Notes: generated from the letters alone by a model not told the origin. A stretch of DNA of 64,000 nucleotides from Pontibacterium granulatum (GCF_029961155.1 NZ_JASBRH010000006.1:62001-126000), one strand, 5' to 3'. Shown: positions 7,211-16,979, counted from the first letter of the stretch. Numbers and translations are program-made.

Positions 7211-9256
7211 ATGACGAACCCCCTGTTACACGCCCATACCCTGCCCCCGTTTGATCAGATTACGCCGGCCCACGTTGAACCGGCTGTGGATAAGTTGCTG
7301 GCCGAGGGCCGTGCGTTGGTTGAAAGGCTGGTACAGGAGGTGGCGGAGCCGACTTGGGATAACCTTGTGGCACCGCTGGAGCAGATGAACGATACCCTGG
7401 CCAAGGCCTGGTCGCCGGTTTCCCATATGAACTCGGTGGTAAACAGCGACGAGTTGCGTGAAGCCTACAACGCCTGCCTGCCGAAGCTGTCGCAGTTCTG
7501 GACCGAGCTGGGCCAGAACCAAGGACTGTACGAGTTGTACAACACGTTTGTCGGCAGCGATGAATTCGATGGCCTGAACACTGAGCAGAAAACCGCGATT
7601 GAGCACACCCTGCGTGACTTTAAACTGTCCGGTATCGCCCTGGGTGAGGCGGACCAGCAGCGCTTCAGCGAGCTGCAGCAGCGTCTGTCCGAGTTGACCA
7701 CCAAGTTCTCCGAGAATGTGCTGGATGCGACCAACGCCTGGAGTAAGCTAATCACCGACGAAGCCGAGCTGGCTGGCCTGCCGGAGATGGCGATTGCCGC
7801 GGCGAAGCAGGTGGCTGAAGCCAAGGGTGAAGAGGGTTGGATGTTGACCCTGGACTTCCCATCCTACATCCCGGTGATGACCTACGCCGACAACCGCGAG
7901 CTGCGCGAAGAGGTGTATACCGCCTTTGCAACCCGCGCCTCCGATCAGGGACCACATGCCGGTCAGTGGGATAACTCCGGGATCATGCAGGAGATCCTCA
8001 CCCTGCGTCTGGAGAAAGCCAAACTGCTGGGCTTCAACAACTACGCGGAATACTCCCTGGCCACCAAGATGGCGGAGGATACCGACCAGGTGCTGGGTTT
8101 CCTGCACGATCTGGCCGCGAAGAGCCGTCCGGAAGCGGAACGTGAATTCCAGGAACTGTGTGATTTTGCCCGTGACGAGCATGGCATGGAGCAGCTGGAA
8201 GCCTGGGATGTAACCTACTACGGCGAAAAGCTGAAACACGCCCGCTACGAGATCTCCCAGGAGATGTTGCGCCCCTACTTCCCGCTGCCAAAAGTACTGG
8301 ATGGCATGTTTGCCGTGGCCCAGCGCCTGTTTGGCATCGAGATCTGCGAAGTGAAGGACTTCAACAGCTGGCACAAGGACGCACGTCACTTCGAACTGCG
8401 CCGTAACGAACAGCTGATCGCCCGTTTCTACCTGGACCCGTTTGCCCGCGAGAAAAAGCGGGGCGGCGCCTGGATGGACGACTGCCGCGTGCGCCGTCGC
8501 CTGGACGATGGCAGCCTGCAGCTGCCGGTGGCGTACCTGGTGTGCAACTTCAACCCACCGGTGGGTGACGATCCGGCCCTGCTGACCCACAACGAAGTGA
8601 CTACCCTGTTCCACGAATTTGGGCATGGTATCCACCATATGCTGACCCGAATCGAGACCGCGGACGTCAGTGGTATCAACGGTGTGGCCTGGGACGCGGT
8701 GGAGCTGCCAAGTCAGTTTATGGAGAACTGGTGCTGGGAGCCGGATGCCCTGGCGCTGATCTCCGGTCACTACCAGACCGGCGAGACCCTGCCGCAGGAA
8801 CTACTCGACAAAATGCTGGCAGCGAAAAATTTCCAGTCCGGTATGATGATGGTGCGTCAGTTGGAATTCTCGCTGTTTGATTTCCAGCTGCACTGCGAGT
8901 TCGAGCCGGATACAACCGATATCCAGGCGGTGCTGAACCGGATTCGTGATGAAGTGGCGGTGGTGGCTCCTCCGGCGTTCAACCGATTCCAGCACAGCTT
9001 CAGCCATATTTTTGCCGGTGGATATGCGGCCGGTTACTACAGCTATAAATGGGCCGAAGTGCTGTCGGCGGATGCCTTCTCCCGCTTCGAGGAGGACGGG
9101 ATCTTCAACGAACAGACCGGTGCGGACTTCCTGCATGCCATTTTGGAGCAGGGTGGATCACGCGAAGCGATGGATCTGTTTGTGGAGTTCCGCGGCCGTA
9201 AGCCTGAGGTGGATGCGTTGCTGCGTCACAGCGGCATCACCCTAACAGAGTCTTAA
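7211..9256 (+). CDS. prlC: Oligopeptidase A (M3 zinc metallopeptidase)
   Basis: 681 aa, the usual family length. The catalytic zinc motif HEFGH starts near residue 468 in FHEFGHGIHHML, followed by the downstream Glu region (GVAWDAVELPSQFMENW). It acts in the cytoplasm on oligopeptides, including signal-peptide fragments. A GGAG ribosome site lies 11 nt before the ATG. yheV follows after 2 nt, the same order as in Pseudomonas. The long upstream region holds a sigma32-like promoter and two structured elements. Confidence 0.97.
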   Translation: MTNPLLHAHTLPPFDQITPAHVEPAVDKLLAEGRALVERLVQEVAEPTWDNLVAPLEQMNDTLAKAWSPVSHMNSVVNSDELREAYNACLPKLSQFWTELGQNQGLYELYNTFVGSDEFDGLNTEQKTAIEHTLRDFKLSGIALGEADQQRFSELQQRLSELTTKFSENVLDATNAWSKLITDEAELAGLPEMAIAAAKQVAEAKGEEGWMLTLDFPSYIPVMTYADNRELREEVYTAFATRASDQGPHAGQWDNSGIMQEILTLRLEKAKLLGFNNYAEYSLATKMAEDTDQVLGFLHDLAAKSRPEAEREFQELCDFARDEHGMEQLEAWDVTYYGEKLKHARYEISQEMLRPYFPLPKVLDGMFAVAQRLFGIEICEVKDFNSWHKDARHFELRRNEQLIARFYLDPFAREKKRGGAWMDDCRVRRRLDDGSLQLPVAYLVCNFNPPVGDDPALLTHNEVTTLFHEFGHGIHHMLTRIETADVSGINGVAWDAVELPSQFMENWCWEPDALALISGHYQTGETLPQELLDKMLAAKNFQSGMMMVRQLEFSLFDFQLHCEFEPDTTDIQAVLNRIRDEVAVVAPPAFNRFQHSFSHIFAGGYAAGYYSYKWAEVLSADAFSRFEEDGIFNEQTGADFLHAILEQGGSREAMDLFVEFRGRKPEVDALLRHSGITLTES

Positions 9257-9258
9257 CT

Positions 9259-9522
9259 ATGAGTGTTGTAAAACGTTTTATTGCCGGGGCGACCTGCCCC
9301 CGCTGTGGCGAAATGGACACGCTACGCATGTACCGGGACGGTGAAAAAGAGTATCGGGAGTGCGTGGAGTGTGATTTTGAAGACGCCATGCGTCTGGATG
9401 GAGAGCCGGAGCCAGCCGAAGAGCTGGAAACCCGCGTCAACCGCACTGCTGACCCAGTTCCGGAAGATTCTCAGCCGCTGCTGTTCGTGCCTAATCCCGG
9501 TGCCAAGCGTCGCGACCACTGA
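9259..9522 (+). CDS. yheV: YheV-family zinc-ribbon protein
   Basis: 87 aa. CPRC and CVEC, about 20 residues apart in the N-terminal half, form a probable zinc ribbon. The C-terminal half is acidic and low in complexity. The product is of unknown function. It starts 2 nt after the prlC stop, so it is almost certainly cotranscribed and perhaps translationally coupled. An intrinsic terminator follows 16 nt after the stop. Confidence 0.9.
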   Translation: MSVVKRFIAGATCPRCGEMDTLRMYRDGEKEYRECVECDFEDAMRLDGEPEPAEELETRVNRTADPVPEDSQPLLFVPNPGAKRRDH

Positions 9523-9538
9523 GTATGCCTTTCGTTTC

Positions 9539-9573
9539 GCCGTAGGTGCATAACACTGCATCTACGGCTCTTT
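9539..9573 (+). terminator. Terminator of prlC-yheV
   Basis: Imperfect stem GCCGTAGGTGCA / TGCATCTACGGC with loop TAACAC, followed by TCTTTCC. Confidence 0.75.
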
Positions 9574-9623
9574 CCGACACCTCTCTCGAATCGTACCTGC
9601 TTTTTACGTCATCTGCCGCCGGA

Positions 9624-9716
9624 TTAAAGCACCATCAGCAGGCACAGCATCACACCACCTGTCAGTGCAATAAAAGGGAAGCCGGGATCAAACGTGCGGA
9701 CTTTGGTCTCTATCAT
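9624..9716 (-). CDS. Candidate 30-aa membrane peptide behind Fur-type boxes
   Basis: 30 codons from ATG to TAA on the minus strand. The N-terminal half (MIETKVRTFDPGF) is polar with two basic residues. The C-terminal half (PFIALTGG followed by VMLCLLMVL) is a short hydrophobic segment ending at the stop. AGG lies 7-9 nt before the ATG. A well-formed sigma70 promoter with overlapping Fur-like sequences lies 39-67 bp upstream. No family is recognised. The main doubt is length: so short a frame could be chance, and the support comes from the promoter. Confidence 0.45.
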   Translation of the reverse strand: MIETKVRTFDPGFPFIALTGGVMLCLLMVL

Positions 9717-9747
9717 CCGATAACCTGTAAATGACTTGGTAATAAAC

Positions 9748-9800
9748 GAAAACTATTATCAATGGGCTGCTATATAAAATCAATACGAATGATTCGTATT
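9748..9800 (-). promoter_or_regulatory. sigma70 promoter with two Fur-like boxes
   Basis: On the minus strand: -35 TTGATT (9783-9778), 17 nt, -10 GATAAT (9760-9755). The -10 lies inside TGATAATAGTTTTC, a good match to the Fur core TGATAATNATTATC. Overlapping the -35 is a perfect 9-1-9 palindrome, AATACGAAT-G-ATTCGTATT (9782-9800), which keeps the AAT...AATGATT...ATT frame of a Fur box. It points to the 30-aa gene. The rest of the 9717-9944 gap shows nothing else clear. Confidence 0.55.
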
Positions 9801-9944
9801 TACTCAAGGTGGATGGGATTCCGATCAACCCGCGCCAGGGCGGTGAGTCCTGTATTAATTGTGCGCAGGGGCAGGGTGTGTGCTGTACAGTCACACTGGG
9901 CTGGTTGATATGACGGCCGTGCCAAACCCTCTTGGAGATGCATC

Positions 9945-12689
9945 ATGGAATTAGAAAAGGAAGATCAGGTCACCCGGTGGCATACACGTGAGCCGCAGGA
10001 GACTTTTATTGCGCTGGAGACCTCAACGGATGGACTGGCAAAAGAGGAAGCGGTGATCCGCCGGCAGACATACGGAGCCAACCGTATTCCCGAACCGCCG
10101 CGCCGCAGTGCGCTGATGCGCTTGATGGCTCAGTTTCACAACGTACTGATTTACGTACTGGTCGTAGCCGGGATTGTTACCGCCCTGCTTGATCATATGG
10201 TGGATGCGGGTGTGATTGCTGCTGTTGTGGTGGTCAATGCGCTGGTGGGGTTTATTCAGGAGGGGAAAGCGGAAAAAGCGATCGATGCCGTACGCAAGAT
10301 GCTCTCCCGTCAGGCCACCGTGACCCGCGAAGGCCACCGTTTCCAGACTGACGCTGAGGAACTGGTGCCGGGTGATGTGGTGTTTGTACAGTCTGGTGAC
10401 CGGGTGCCGGCTGACCTGCACCTGTTCTGGACAAAGGATCTGCAGATCGAGGAAGCGGTGCTGACCGGTGAATCCGTACCGGTGGATAAAGATACCCAGC
10501 CGGTCAGCGCAGATGCCGCGTTGGGCGACCGTCGCAATATCGCCTTCTCCGGAACGCTGGTGACCTATGGCCAGGGACTGGGCGTGGTGGTGGAAACCGG
10601 CGCCAACACCGAGATTGGCCGTATCAGCACCATGCTGGCCAAAGTAACCCAGCTCACCACCCCGCTCACCCGCCAGCTGGATCTGTTTGCCCGCTGGCTG
10701 ACCGGTGTCATCCTGGCCATCGCGGCGCTGACCGTGGTGTTTGGTGTTTCCGTGCACGGCTACACCTGGGAAGAGATGTTCATGGCATCCGTTGGGCTTG
10801 CCGTGGCGGCGATCCCGGAGGGCCTACCGGCGGTCATCACCATTGCACTGGCCATCGGCGTCCAGCGCATGGCGAACCGTCACGCGATCATCCGCCGCCT
10901 GCCCACGGTGGAAACCCTGGGTTCTGTATCCGTAATCTGCTCCGATAAAACCGGTACGCTCACCCGCAACGAGATGACCGTTACCCATGTGGTTACCGCC
11001 GACCTGAACATCGATGTGACCGGGGTGGGTTACAACCCACACGGGGCCTTTGTGTTGGGTAATCAGGATATCGACCTGGCGGACCACCCGGTACTGCGCC
11101 AGCTCTGTCTGGCCAGCGTGTTGTGCAACGATTCCACCCTGGCGGAAAAAGAGGGTGAGTGGCTGATCAGCGGTGATCCGACCGAAGGCGCGCTCACTGT
11201 ATTAGGGGTGAAGGCGGGTTACGATGTGGCGGAGACCCGTCGGGAGATGCCCCGCGACGACCTGATTCCATTCGAATCCCAGCACCGCTTTATGGCCACT
11301 CTGCACCACGACCACAACGGCCAGGGCGTGGTGTACATCAAAGGGGCAATCGAGGCGATTTTGCCGCGCTGTCAGACACAGCGTATGTATGACCGGGATA
11401 CTCGGGTGGATCGGGACTTCTGGCTGGCCCAGCAACGGACCATCGCCCGCCGCGGTCAACGCACCCTGGCGATTGCCTGTCTGCCGGTGGCCAGCGGCCA
11501 ACGGACCCTCTGCTTTGATGAGGTGGAGTCCGGCCTGATTCTGTTGGGTGTGGTGGGTATTATCGACCCTCCCCGCCAGGAAGCGATCGAGGCTGTAGCC
11601 CAGTGCCACGAAGCCGGTATCAATGTCAAAATGATCACCGGTGACCATGCTGAAACGGCGGCAGCTATCGCCAGCCAGATGGGCATTACCAGCAGTCACG
11701 ACGCGCTCACCGGCTCTGAACTGGAGCAGATGAGCGATGACGAGTTGCAGCAGGCGGTACAGACCTACGACGTGTTTGCCCGCGCCAGCCCAGAACACAA
11801 ACTGCGTATCGTCACCGCCCTGCAGGCGCAAGACAGGGTCGTGGCAATGACCGGTGATGGAGTGAACGATGCCCCCGCCCTAAAACGTGCCGACGTCGGC
11901 GTGGCGATGGGCATTAAGGGCACCGAAGCGGCCAAGGAAGCGGCCGAGATGGTGCTGGCGGATGACAACTTTGCCTCCATCGCCCATGCGGTTGAAGAGG
12001 GTCGGACAGTGTTCGACAACATCCGCAAATCCATCCTCTTTATCTTGCCAACCAACGGTGGTGAGGCGCTGACCGTATTGGCGGCGATCGCACTGGGTAC
12101 CATGCTGCCGGTGACCGCCGCCCAGATCCTCTGGGTGAATATGATCACCGCTGTCACCCTGGCGCTGTCGCTCACCTTTGAGCCAACCGAGACCGGGGTA
12201 ATGCGACGTATGCCAAGGGATACCCGGGCACCGATCCTGTCCCGCTTCATGACCTGGCGGATCGTGTTTGTGTCATTACTGATGGTGGCGGGCACCTTTG
12301 GCCTGTTCCTCTGGGAGATAGATGCCGGCTCCAGCATCGAATACTCCCGCACTGTGGCGGTGAATACGCTGGTGATGCTGGAGGTGGTGTACCTGATCAA
12401 CAGCCGCTACCTGTATGAGTCCGTGCTCAACCGAGAGGGATTGCTGGGTAACCGTTATGTGTTGATGGCGATTGGCTTGGTGGTCTTCTTCCAGCTGATC
12501 TTCACCTACACGCCGTTGATGCAGCTGTTTTTTAATGTGGAAGCGATCGACGGTGGTTCCTGGTTGCGCATCATCATGGTGGCGTTGATGGTGTTTCTGT
12601 TGGTGGAGCTGGAGAAAAAGCTGATGCGGCCTTTCGGCAATTCACAGCCGCCACAGGCACCGCCCCGGGTCCAGTCCCCCCACGCCTAA
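9945..12689 (+). CDS. P-type cation-transporting ATPase (P2A-like, Pma1/PacL-type)
   Basis: 914 aa. Motifs in order: TGES in the actuator domain, PEGLP in M4 (AAIPEGLPAVITIAL), phosphorylated Asp334 in DKTGTLT, MITGD, and TGDGVNDAPALKRADVG in the hinge. It resembles Ca2+-ATPases overall, but M6 reads WVNMITAVTLALSLTFEP, where the Ca2+-binding Asp of SERCA/PacL (WVNLVTD) is Ala. M5 has NGGEAL, keeping Asn and Glu. The transported ion is therefore uncertain: Ca2+, Mn2+, Na+ or H+ are all possible. A GGAG site lies before the ATG. It is convergent with the next gene, 14 bp away. Confidence 0.93.
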   Translation: MELEKEDQVTRWHTREPQETFIALETSTDGLAKEEAVIRRQTYGANRIPEPPRRSALMRLMAQFHNVLIYVLVVAGIVTALLDHMVDAGVIAAVVVVNALVGFIQEGKAEKAIDAVRKMLSRQATVTREGHRFQTDAEELVPGDVVFVQSGDRVPADLHLFWTKDLQIEEAVLTGESVPVDKDTQPVSADAALGDRRNIAFSGTLVTYGQGLGVVVETGANTEIGRISTMLAKVTQLTTPLTRQLDLFARWLTGVILAIAALTVVFGVSVHGYTWEEMFMASVGLAVAAIPEGLPAVITIALAIGVQRMANRHAIIRRLPTVETLGSVSVICSDKTGTLTRNEMTVTHVVTADLNIDVTGVGYNPHGAFVLGNQDIDLADHPVLRQLCLASVLCNDSTLAEKEGEWLISGDPTEGALTVLGVKAGYDVAETRREMPRDDLIPFESQHRFMATLHHDHNGQGVVYIKGAIEAILPRCQTQRMYDRDTRVDRDFWLAQQRTIARRGQRTLAIACLPVASGQRTLCFDEVESGLILLGVVGIIDPPRQEAIEAVAQCHEAGINVKMITGDHAETAAAIASQMGITSSHDALTGSELEQMSDDELQQAVQTYDVFARASPEHKLRIVTALQAQDRVVAMTGDGVNDAPALKRADVGVAMGIKGTEAAKEAAEMVLADDNFASIAHAVEEGRTVFDNIRKSILFILPTNGGEALTVLAAIALGTMLPVTAAQILWVNMITAVTLALSLTFEPTETGVMRRMPRDTRAPILSRFMTWRIVFVSLLMVAGTFGLFLWEIDAGSSIEYSRTVAVNTLVMLEVVYLINSRYLYESVLNREGLLGNRYVLMAIGLVVFFQLIFTYTPLMQLFFNVEAIDGGSWLRIIMVALMVFLLVELEKKLMRPFGNSQPPQAPPRVQSPHA

Positions 12690-12703
12690 CTCTGATGTGG
12701 GTG

Positions 12704-13822
12704 TTACCGGGTGGCTTGTTTATACGTCACCCGGTAGATCGCACCGGCGTAGTCGTCGGAGATCAGCAAGCTGCCGTCATGGTCGGTAAGCACATCCACC
12801 GGCCGGCCCCAATGGCGCTGTCCTTGCAGCCAGCCCGTAATGAACGGCTCATGACCGATCACCTCGCCATCGCGGGTCTCTACCCGGGTGACCTGGTAGC
12901 CCACCTTCAGGCTGCGGTTCCAGGAGCCGTGTTCGGCGATAAACAGGGTGTTCTCGGTAGCCTTGGGAAACTGCTGACCCCGGTAGAAGGTTAAGCCCAG
13001 CGGGGCGACATGGGCGCCCAGGCCCAGTTTGGGGGGCTGGTAGTTGCCGCTGGCGAGACCGCCAAAACGCGGATCGGTTACGCCATCAGCGTGGACATAG
13101 GGGTAGCCAAAGTGCAGGCTCGTTTGGGTTGTCCGGTTGAGTTCATCGTCGGGCAGATCGTCGCCCATATGGTCGCGGCCGTTGTCGGTAAACCAGAGCG
13201 ATTTATCCACAGGGTGCCAGGTGAAGCCGACACTGTTACGCACCCCTTCCGCCACGATCTGTTGCTCGCCGTTATCCACATTCAAGCGCAGGATCGAGGC
13301 AAAGCGGCGGTCGTCGGAGAGGCAGATGTTGCAGGGGGCACCAATGTTGAAATAGAGCCAGCCGTCGGGGCCGAACTTCAGGTATTTCCAGCCGTGGTGG
13401 CTTTCATCCGGCAACTGGTCGGTGACCAGCTGCGGTGCGGGCGGGTTTTCCAGTCGCTTAGCCAGATCAGGGTAGCGCCAGATCTTGTCGACCTCGGCTA
13501 CATAAAGGTCATTGCCACGCACGGCAACACCCGTGGGTAGGTCCAGACCGCGGGCAATCAGGTACTGCTGCTCGTAATAACCGTCGCCGTTTTTGTCGCG
13601 CAGGGCCACCACCTTGCCCGCACGGCGCGAACCCACAAACAGTATCCCCTGCCCGTCTGGTGCATCCATCCGGGCCATCTGGCGCGCGTTCTCGACCGCA
13701 GCCACCTGGTCGATCTGGAATCCAGCAGGCAGTTGTAGTCGGTCGAGAGGAAGGTCTCGCGCCTGCAGGCTGGTTGCAAGAAACAGAGACGTCAGACCAT
13801 AGATCAGCCGTGTATTGTTCAT
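12704..13822 (-). CDS. PQQ-dependent sugar (sorbosone-type) dehydrogenase
   Basis: 372 aa from the ATG at 13822. This start was chosen because it gives a clean signal peptide (MNNTRLIYGLTSLFLA, cut near SLQA); an upstream in-frame GTG at 13855 would add 11 residues. Soluble beta-propeller family with TDNGRDHMGDDLPDDELN and FIAEHGSWNRS, as in L-sorbosone and glucose dehydrogenase homologues. It is likely a periplasmic oxidoreductase of sugars or related aldehydes; the substrate cannot be told from sequence. Confidence 0.87.
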   Translation of the reverse strand: MNNTRLIYGLTSLFLATSLQARDLPLDRLQLPAGFQIDQVAAVENARQMARMDAPDGQGILFVGSRRAGKVVALRDKNGDGYYEQQYLIARGLDLPTGVAVRGNDLYVAEVDKIWRYPDLAKRLENPPAPQLVTDQLPDESHHGWKYLKFGPDGWLYFNIGAPCNICLSDDRRFASILRLNVDNGEQQIVAEGVRNSVGFTWHPVDKSLWFTDNGRDHMGDDLPDDELNRTTQTSLHFGYPYVHADGVTDPRFGGLASGNYQPPKLGLGAHVAPLGLTFYRGQQFPKATENTLFIAEHGSWNRSLKVGYQVTRVETRDGEVIGHEPFITGWLQGQRHWGRPVDVLTDHDGSLLISDDYAGAIYRVTYKQATR

Positions 13823-13942
13823 CGCTTGTCCCACACTGTTGCCGAAAAAAGTCACCGTTAACCATAGCCTCTGGCACGGCGGTGAGCCAGAATAGCAGCC
13901 CCGATTACTGCGGGCTGTCTTAACCTCACCAGAAACTGAAAA

Positions 13943-14818
13943 ATGCTGACTGATCTGAAAGATATTTTCCCGCTGGGCGTACGCTACATGCTGTTTTCAG
14001 CGCTGGGTTTTGCCCTCATGGCCGCCTGTGTTAAAGCGGTCAGCGCCTACGATATTCCGGTGCTGGAGATCGTTGCGGCCAGGGCGATCGTGTCCCTGTT
14101 GATCAGTTATCTGGATGTGAAGCGCAAGCGGATCTCGGTCTGGGGGCACAATAAGGTGCTGCTGTTTGCGCGGGGGGCGGTTGGCGCCGTGGCGCTGATC
14201 TGCGTGTACTACTCGGTCACTACCCTACCCCTGGCAGAAGCCACCATCCTGCAGTACACCAACCCGGTGTTCACTGCGGTGCTGGCTTTGCTGTTCCTGT
14301 CGGAGAAGGTCCAGCGCTCGACGATCCTTTGTATCCTGCTGTCCATAGTGGGGCTGGTGGTGATGGTGAAACCGGACCTGTTCTCCGGCTACAGTGCTAA
14401 CCTGCCTTGGTTGAGTGTGGCGGCAGCGCTGGCCGGTGCCCTGGGCAGTGCCATTGCCTACGTGATCGTACGGCAGCTCAGCAGCAGCGAAGACAGCTCA
14501 GTGATTATTTTTTACTTCCCACTGATCGCCCTGCCGGTATCGGTGCTGTTGCTGGGTGATGGGTTTGTGATGCCGAACCTGGAAGCGTTTGTATTGTTGA
14601 TTTTGGTGGGGATCTTTACCCAGGTGGGCCAAGTGGGGCTGACCAAGGCGATGCAGTACGAAAAAGCCGGAAAAGCGATGGCCTACTCCTACGTGCAGGT
14701 GATCTTTTCGCTGGTGCTGGGTTGGGCGTTTTTCAGCGAAATTCCAACGCTCTGGACGCTGGTGGGCGGTGGCCTGATCATCGCCGGGGCCCTGATCAAT
14801 GTGTTATGGAGGCGGTAA
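13943..14818 (+). CDS. EamA-type DMT family transporter
   Basis: 291 aa with about ten hydrophobic segments in two EamA repeats. The first has LPLAEATILQYTNPVFTAVLALLFLSEKV, the typical pattern before TM4-5. It is an inner-membrane metabolite exporter or permease of unknown substrate. It is monocistronic, diverging from the PQQ dehydrogenase and ending at a bidirectional terminator. Confidence 0.9.
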   Translation: MLTDLKDIFPLGVRYMLFSALGFALMAACVKAVSAYDIPVLEIVAARAIVSLLISYLDVKRKRISVWGHNKVLLFARGAVGAVALICVYYSVTTLPLAEATILQYTNPVFTAVLALLFLSEKVQRSTILCILLSIVGLVVMVKPDLFSGYSANLPWLSVAAALAGALGSAIAYVIVRQLSSSEDSSVIIFYFPLIALPVSVLLLGDGFVMPNLEAFVLLILVGIFTQVGQVGLTKAMQYEKAGKAMAYSYVQVIFSLVLGWAFFSEIPTLWTLVGGGLIIAGALINVLWRR

Positions 14819-14838
14819 GCGGCTCCGTTTAACCAATT

Positions 14839-14868
14839 AAAAAGAACCCGGCGGATGCCGGGTTTTTT
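14839..14868. terminator. Bidirectional terminator between eamA and znuB
   Basis: Stem AACCCGGC / GCCGGGTT, loop GGAT, flanked by an A-run and a T-run. Confidence 0.9.
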
Positions 14869-14875
14869 GTGTCAC

Positions 14876-15667
14876 TTACGCGGCCTGACGCTGTGGCCAG
14901 CTGTAGATCAGCAGGAATTCCAGCATCGCTACGACTACCACAGAGGGGCCGGCTGGAGTATCCCATTGATAGGAGAGCGCCAGACCCAGGGCGATGGCAG
15001 TGCAACCTAAAACACCGGCGCCGATGGCCATCTGCTCCGGTGTTTTGGACAGGCGACGTGCCGCCGCAGCGGGGATAATCAACAGGGAGGTGATCAGCAG
15101 GATACCAACGATCTTCATCGCCACCGCAATAATCACGGCGATCAGCAGCATCAACGACAGGCGTACGGCGGTTACCGGGACCCCCTCCACCTGGGCCAAC
15201 TCTTCGTTGATGGTGATTGCCAGCAGCGGTTCCCATAGTTTATGCAGCAACACCGCTACCAGAATGCCGCCGCCGTAGATCCAATACAGATCTTCCGGGG
15301 TGACCGCTAGCAGGTCACCGAACAGGTAAGCCATCAGATCAACACGGATATCATCGATCAGGGCAATTGCTACCAGGCCCAGCGACAGGCTGCTGTGAGC
15401 CATGATGCCCAGCAGAGTATCGGTAGCCACCAGGTGTTGCCGTTGCAGGCTGACCAGTGTCAACGCCAGCAAGACACAGCAAGCGATCACCGCCAGGTTG
15501 AGATTGATATCAAACAGGAATCCGAGGGAAACCCCCAGCAGGGCCGAGTGTGCCAGGGTATCACCGAAGTACGCCATGCGGCGCCAGACTACAAATGAAC
15601 CCAGTGGGCCGGCAATCGCTGCGACACCCAGGCCGCCCAGCAGGGCAAGAATCAGGAAATCAGCCAT
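14876..15667 (-). CDS. znuB: Zinc ABC transporter permease ZnuB
   Basis: 263 aa ABC-3 family permease with about eight hydrophobic segments. Family signatures are [26 protein letters not shown] near the N-terminus and [15 protein letters not shown]. Its start overlaps the znuC stop by 8 nt. It is the last gene of zur-znuC-znuB and would carry Zn2+ across the inner membrane with ZnuC and ZnuA. Confidence 0.96.
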   Translation of the reverse strand: MADFLILALLGGLGVAAIAGPLGSFVVWRRMAYFGDTLAHSALLGVSLGFLFDINLNLAVIACCVLLALTLVSLQRQHLVATDTLLGIMAHSSLSLGLVAIALIDDIRVDLMAYLFGDLLAVTPEDLYWIYGGGILVAVLLHKLWEPLLAITINEELAQVEGVPVTAVRLSLMLLIAVIIAVAMKIVGILLITSLLIIPAAAARRLSKTPEQMAIGAGVLGCTAIALGLALSYQWDTPAGPSVVVVAMLEFLLIYSWPQRQAA

Positions 15668-16427
15668 GGTTATGCTCGCAACACTCTTCGATCACATCGC
15701 CGTGGGCGTTGTGCTTGTGATTGTGATGATGACTGTAAAGGGCGATCTGTTCTGCGCCCTTGGCGCCAAACAGATCCACAAAGGATGGATCGGCACTGAC
15801 CTGCTCCGGATGACCTGAACAGCAGATATGGTGGTTCATGCAGATTACATGGTCGGTGGACGACATCACAAGGTGCAGGTCGTGGCTGATCATCAACACG
15901 CCGCAATTACGCTGATCGCGGATACGGGCGATCAGCGCGTACAGTTCGAGTTGGCCGTTGATATCCACACCTTGTACCGGCTCGTCTAGCACCAGCAGGT
16001 TTGGGTCGCGCAGCAATGCACGCGCCAGCAGCACTCGCTGCATCTCACCACCGGACAGGTTATGTATAGATTCCTTAAGCAATGTTTCTGCGCCTACATC
16101 GGATAATGCCTCCAACATCAGCGACTTATCCTTACACTGGGTGGTTTGCAGGAAACGTTGCACGGTCAATGGAAAAGTTTTATCCACATGCAGTTTCTGT
16201 GGCATATAACCGATCCGCAATCCCTTTTCGCGCCAAACATTGCCACTGGAAGGTTTTGTCAGGCCAAGCACCACCTTAACCAGGGTGGTCTTACCCGCGC
16301 CGTTTGGGCCGATCAGTGTGGTGATGCAGCCTTTGTGCAAGGCCATATCGATGTTCTGCAGCACGTGGTTACGGCCAAAGTGCAGGTTAACCTGTTCCAG
16401 ACGGACCAGATCATGGTGTGACTTCAT
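15660..16427 (-). CDS. znuC: Zinc ABC transporter ATP-binding protein ZnuC
   Basis: 255 aa from the ATG at 16427. This start forms an ATGA overlap with the zur stop and removes an 11-residue extension. Walker A GPNGAGKT, signature LSGGEMQRV, Walker B LLVLDEP and the switch His in MISHDLH are present. The C-terminus is His-rich ([13 protein letters not shown]), common in ZnuC. Confidence 0.96.
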   Translation of the reverse strand: MKSHHDLVRLEQVNLHFGRNHVLQNIDMALHKGCITTLIGPNGAGKTTLVKVVLGLTKPSSGNVWREKGLRIGYMPQKLHVDKTFPLTVQRFLQTTQCKDKSLMLEALSDVGAETLLKESIHNLSGGEMQRVLLARALLRDPNLLVLDEPVQGVDINGQLELYALIARIRDQRNCGVLMISHDLHLVMSSTDHVICMNHHICCSGHPEQVSADPSFVDLFGAKGAEQIALYSHHHNHKHNAHGDVIEECCEHNHG

Positions 16428-16915
16428 TCTTCGGCATGCTCCCGACAATTCGGGCAGCAACCCAGCACCTCAATGGATTGCTGCTCGGTGGTGAATCCCA
16501 GCTTGGATGCTTGCTGGGAGATCAAAGCTTCGGCATCACGGCTATCCGCTTCCACTGCGGTATTGCAGTGGCGGCAGATCAGGAAACAGCCATGATGGGA
16601 CTTACCCGGGTGTGGACAGCCAATAAAGGCATTCAACAGCGCGATCCGGTGCACCAGCCCCTGTTCCTGCAGGAAGTCCAGCGCCCGGTAAACCGTCGGG
16701 GGTGCAGAGTTGAAACCCGCTTCGGCCAGTGCAGGCAGGATCTCATAGGCACCCAGAGGTTTGTGGCTTTGCCACACCAGTTTCAGAACCAGCTCACGAA
16801 TGGGGGTCAGGCGCTGATTACGCGCTTTGCACAGGGAACGGGCTTCATCCATAGCCTGCTCTATGCACTGGTTGTGGTCGTGGTGTGACTCAAATGCGAT
16901 CGTACCCGAAGCCAT
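16424..16915 (-). CDS. zur: Zinc uptake regulator Zur (Fur family)
   Basis: 163 aa. Winged-helix domain with [15 protein letters not shown] and [10 protein letters not shown]. Metal sites include [11 protein letters not shown] and the C-terminal CCPNC. It is the first gene of the zur-znuCB operon. It would repress both this operon and znuA when zinc is sufficient, through the palindrome in the short divergent region. Confidence 0.95.
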   Translation of the reverse strand: MASGTIAFESHHDHNQCIEQAMDEARSLCKARNQRLTPIRELVLKLVWQSHKPLGAYEILPALAEAGFNSAPPTVYRALDFLQEQGLVHRIALLNAFIGCPHPGKSHHGCFLICRHCNTAVEADSRDAEALISQQASKLGFTTEQQSIEVLGCCPNCREHAEE

Positions 16916-16933
16916 ATAGAGAAATACCTTTTT

Positions 16934-16956
16934 GATTTGTTATAGTATAACGGAAC
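16934..16956. promoter_or_regulatory. Zur box between zur-znuCB and znuA
   Basis: The core GTTATAGTATAAC at 16939-16951 is a perfect 6-1-6 palindrome and matches the centre of the gammaproteobacterial Zur consensus (GTTATANTATAAC). It lies in a 64-bp divergent gap and could control both directions. Confidence 0.88.
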
Positions 16957-16979
16957 ATTTGCCGAGATGAACCGACACT

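Noticed and set aside
9809-9913. Plus-strand frame with CINC and VCC cysteine motifs, starting at GTG
   Set aside because: No separate ribosome site, no ATG, and it overlaps the minus-strand promoter and Fur-like boxes; protein-like look only. Worth a search but not supported as a gene.
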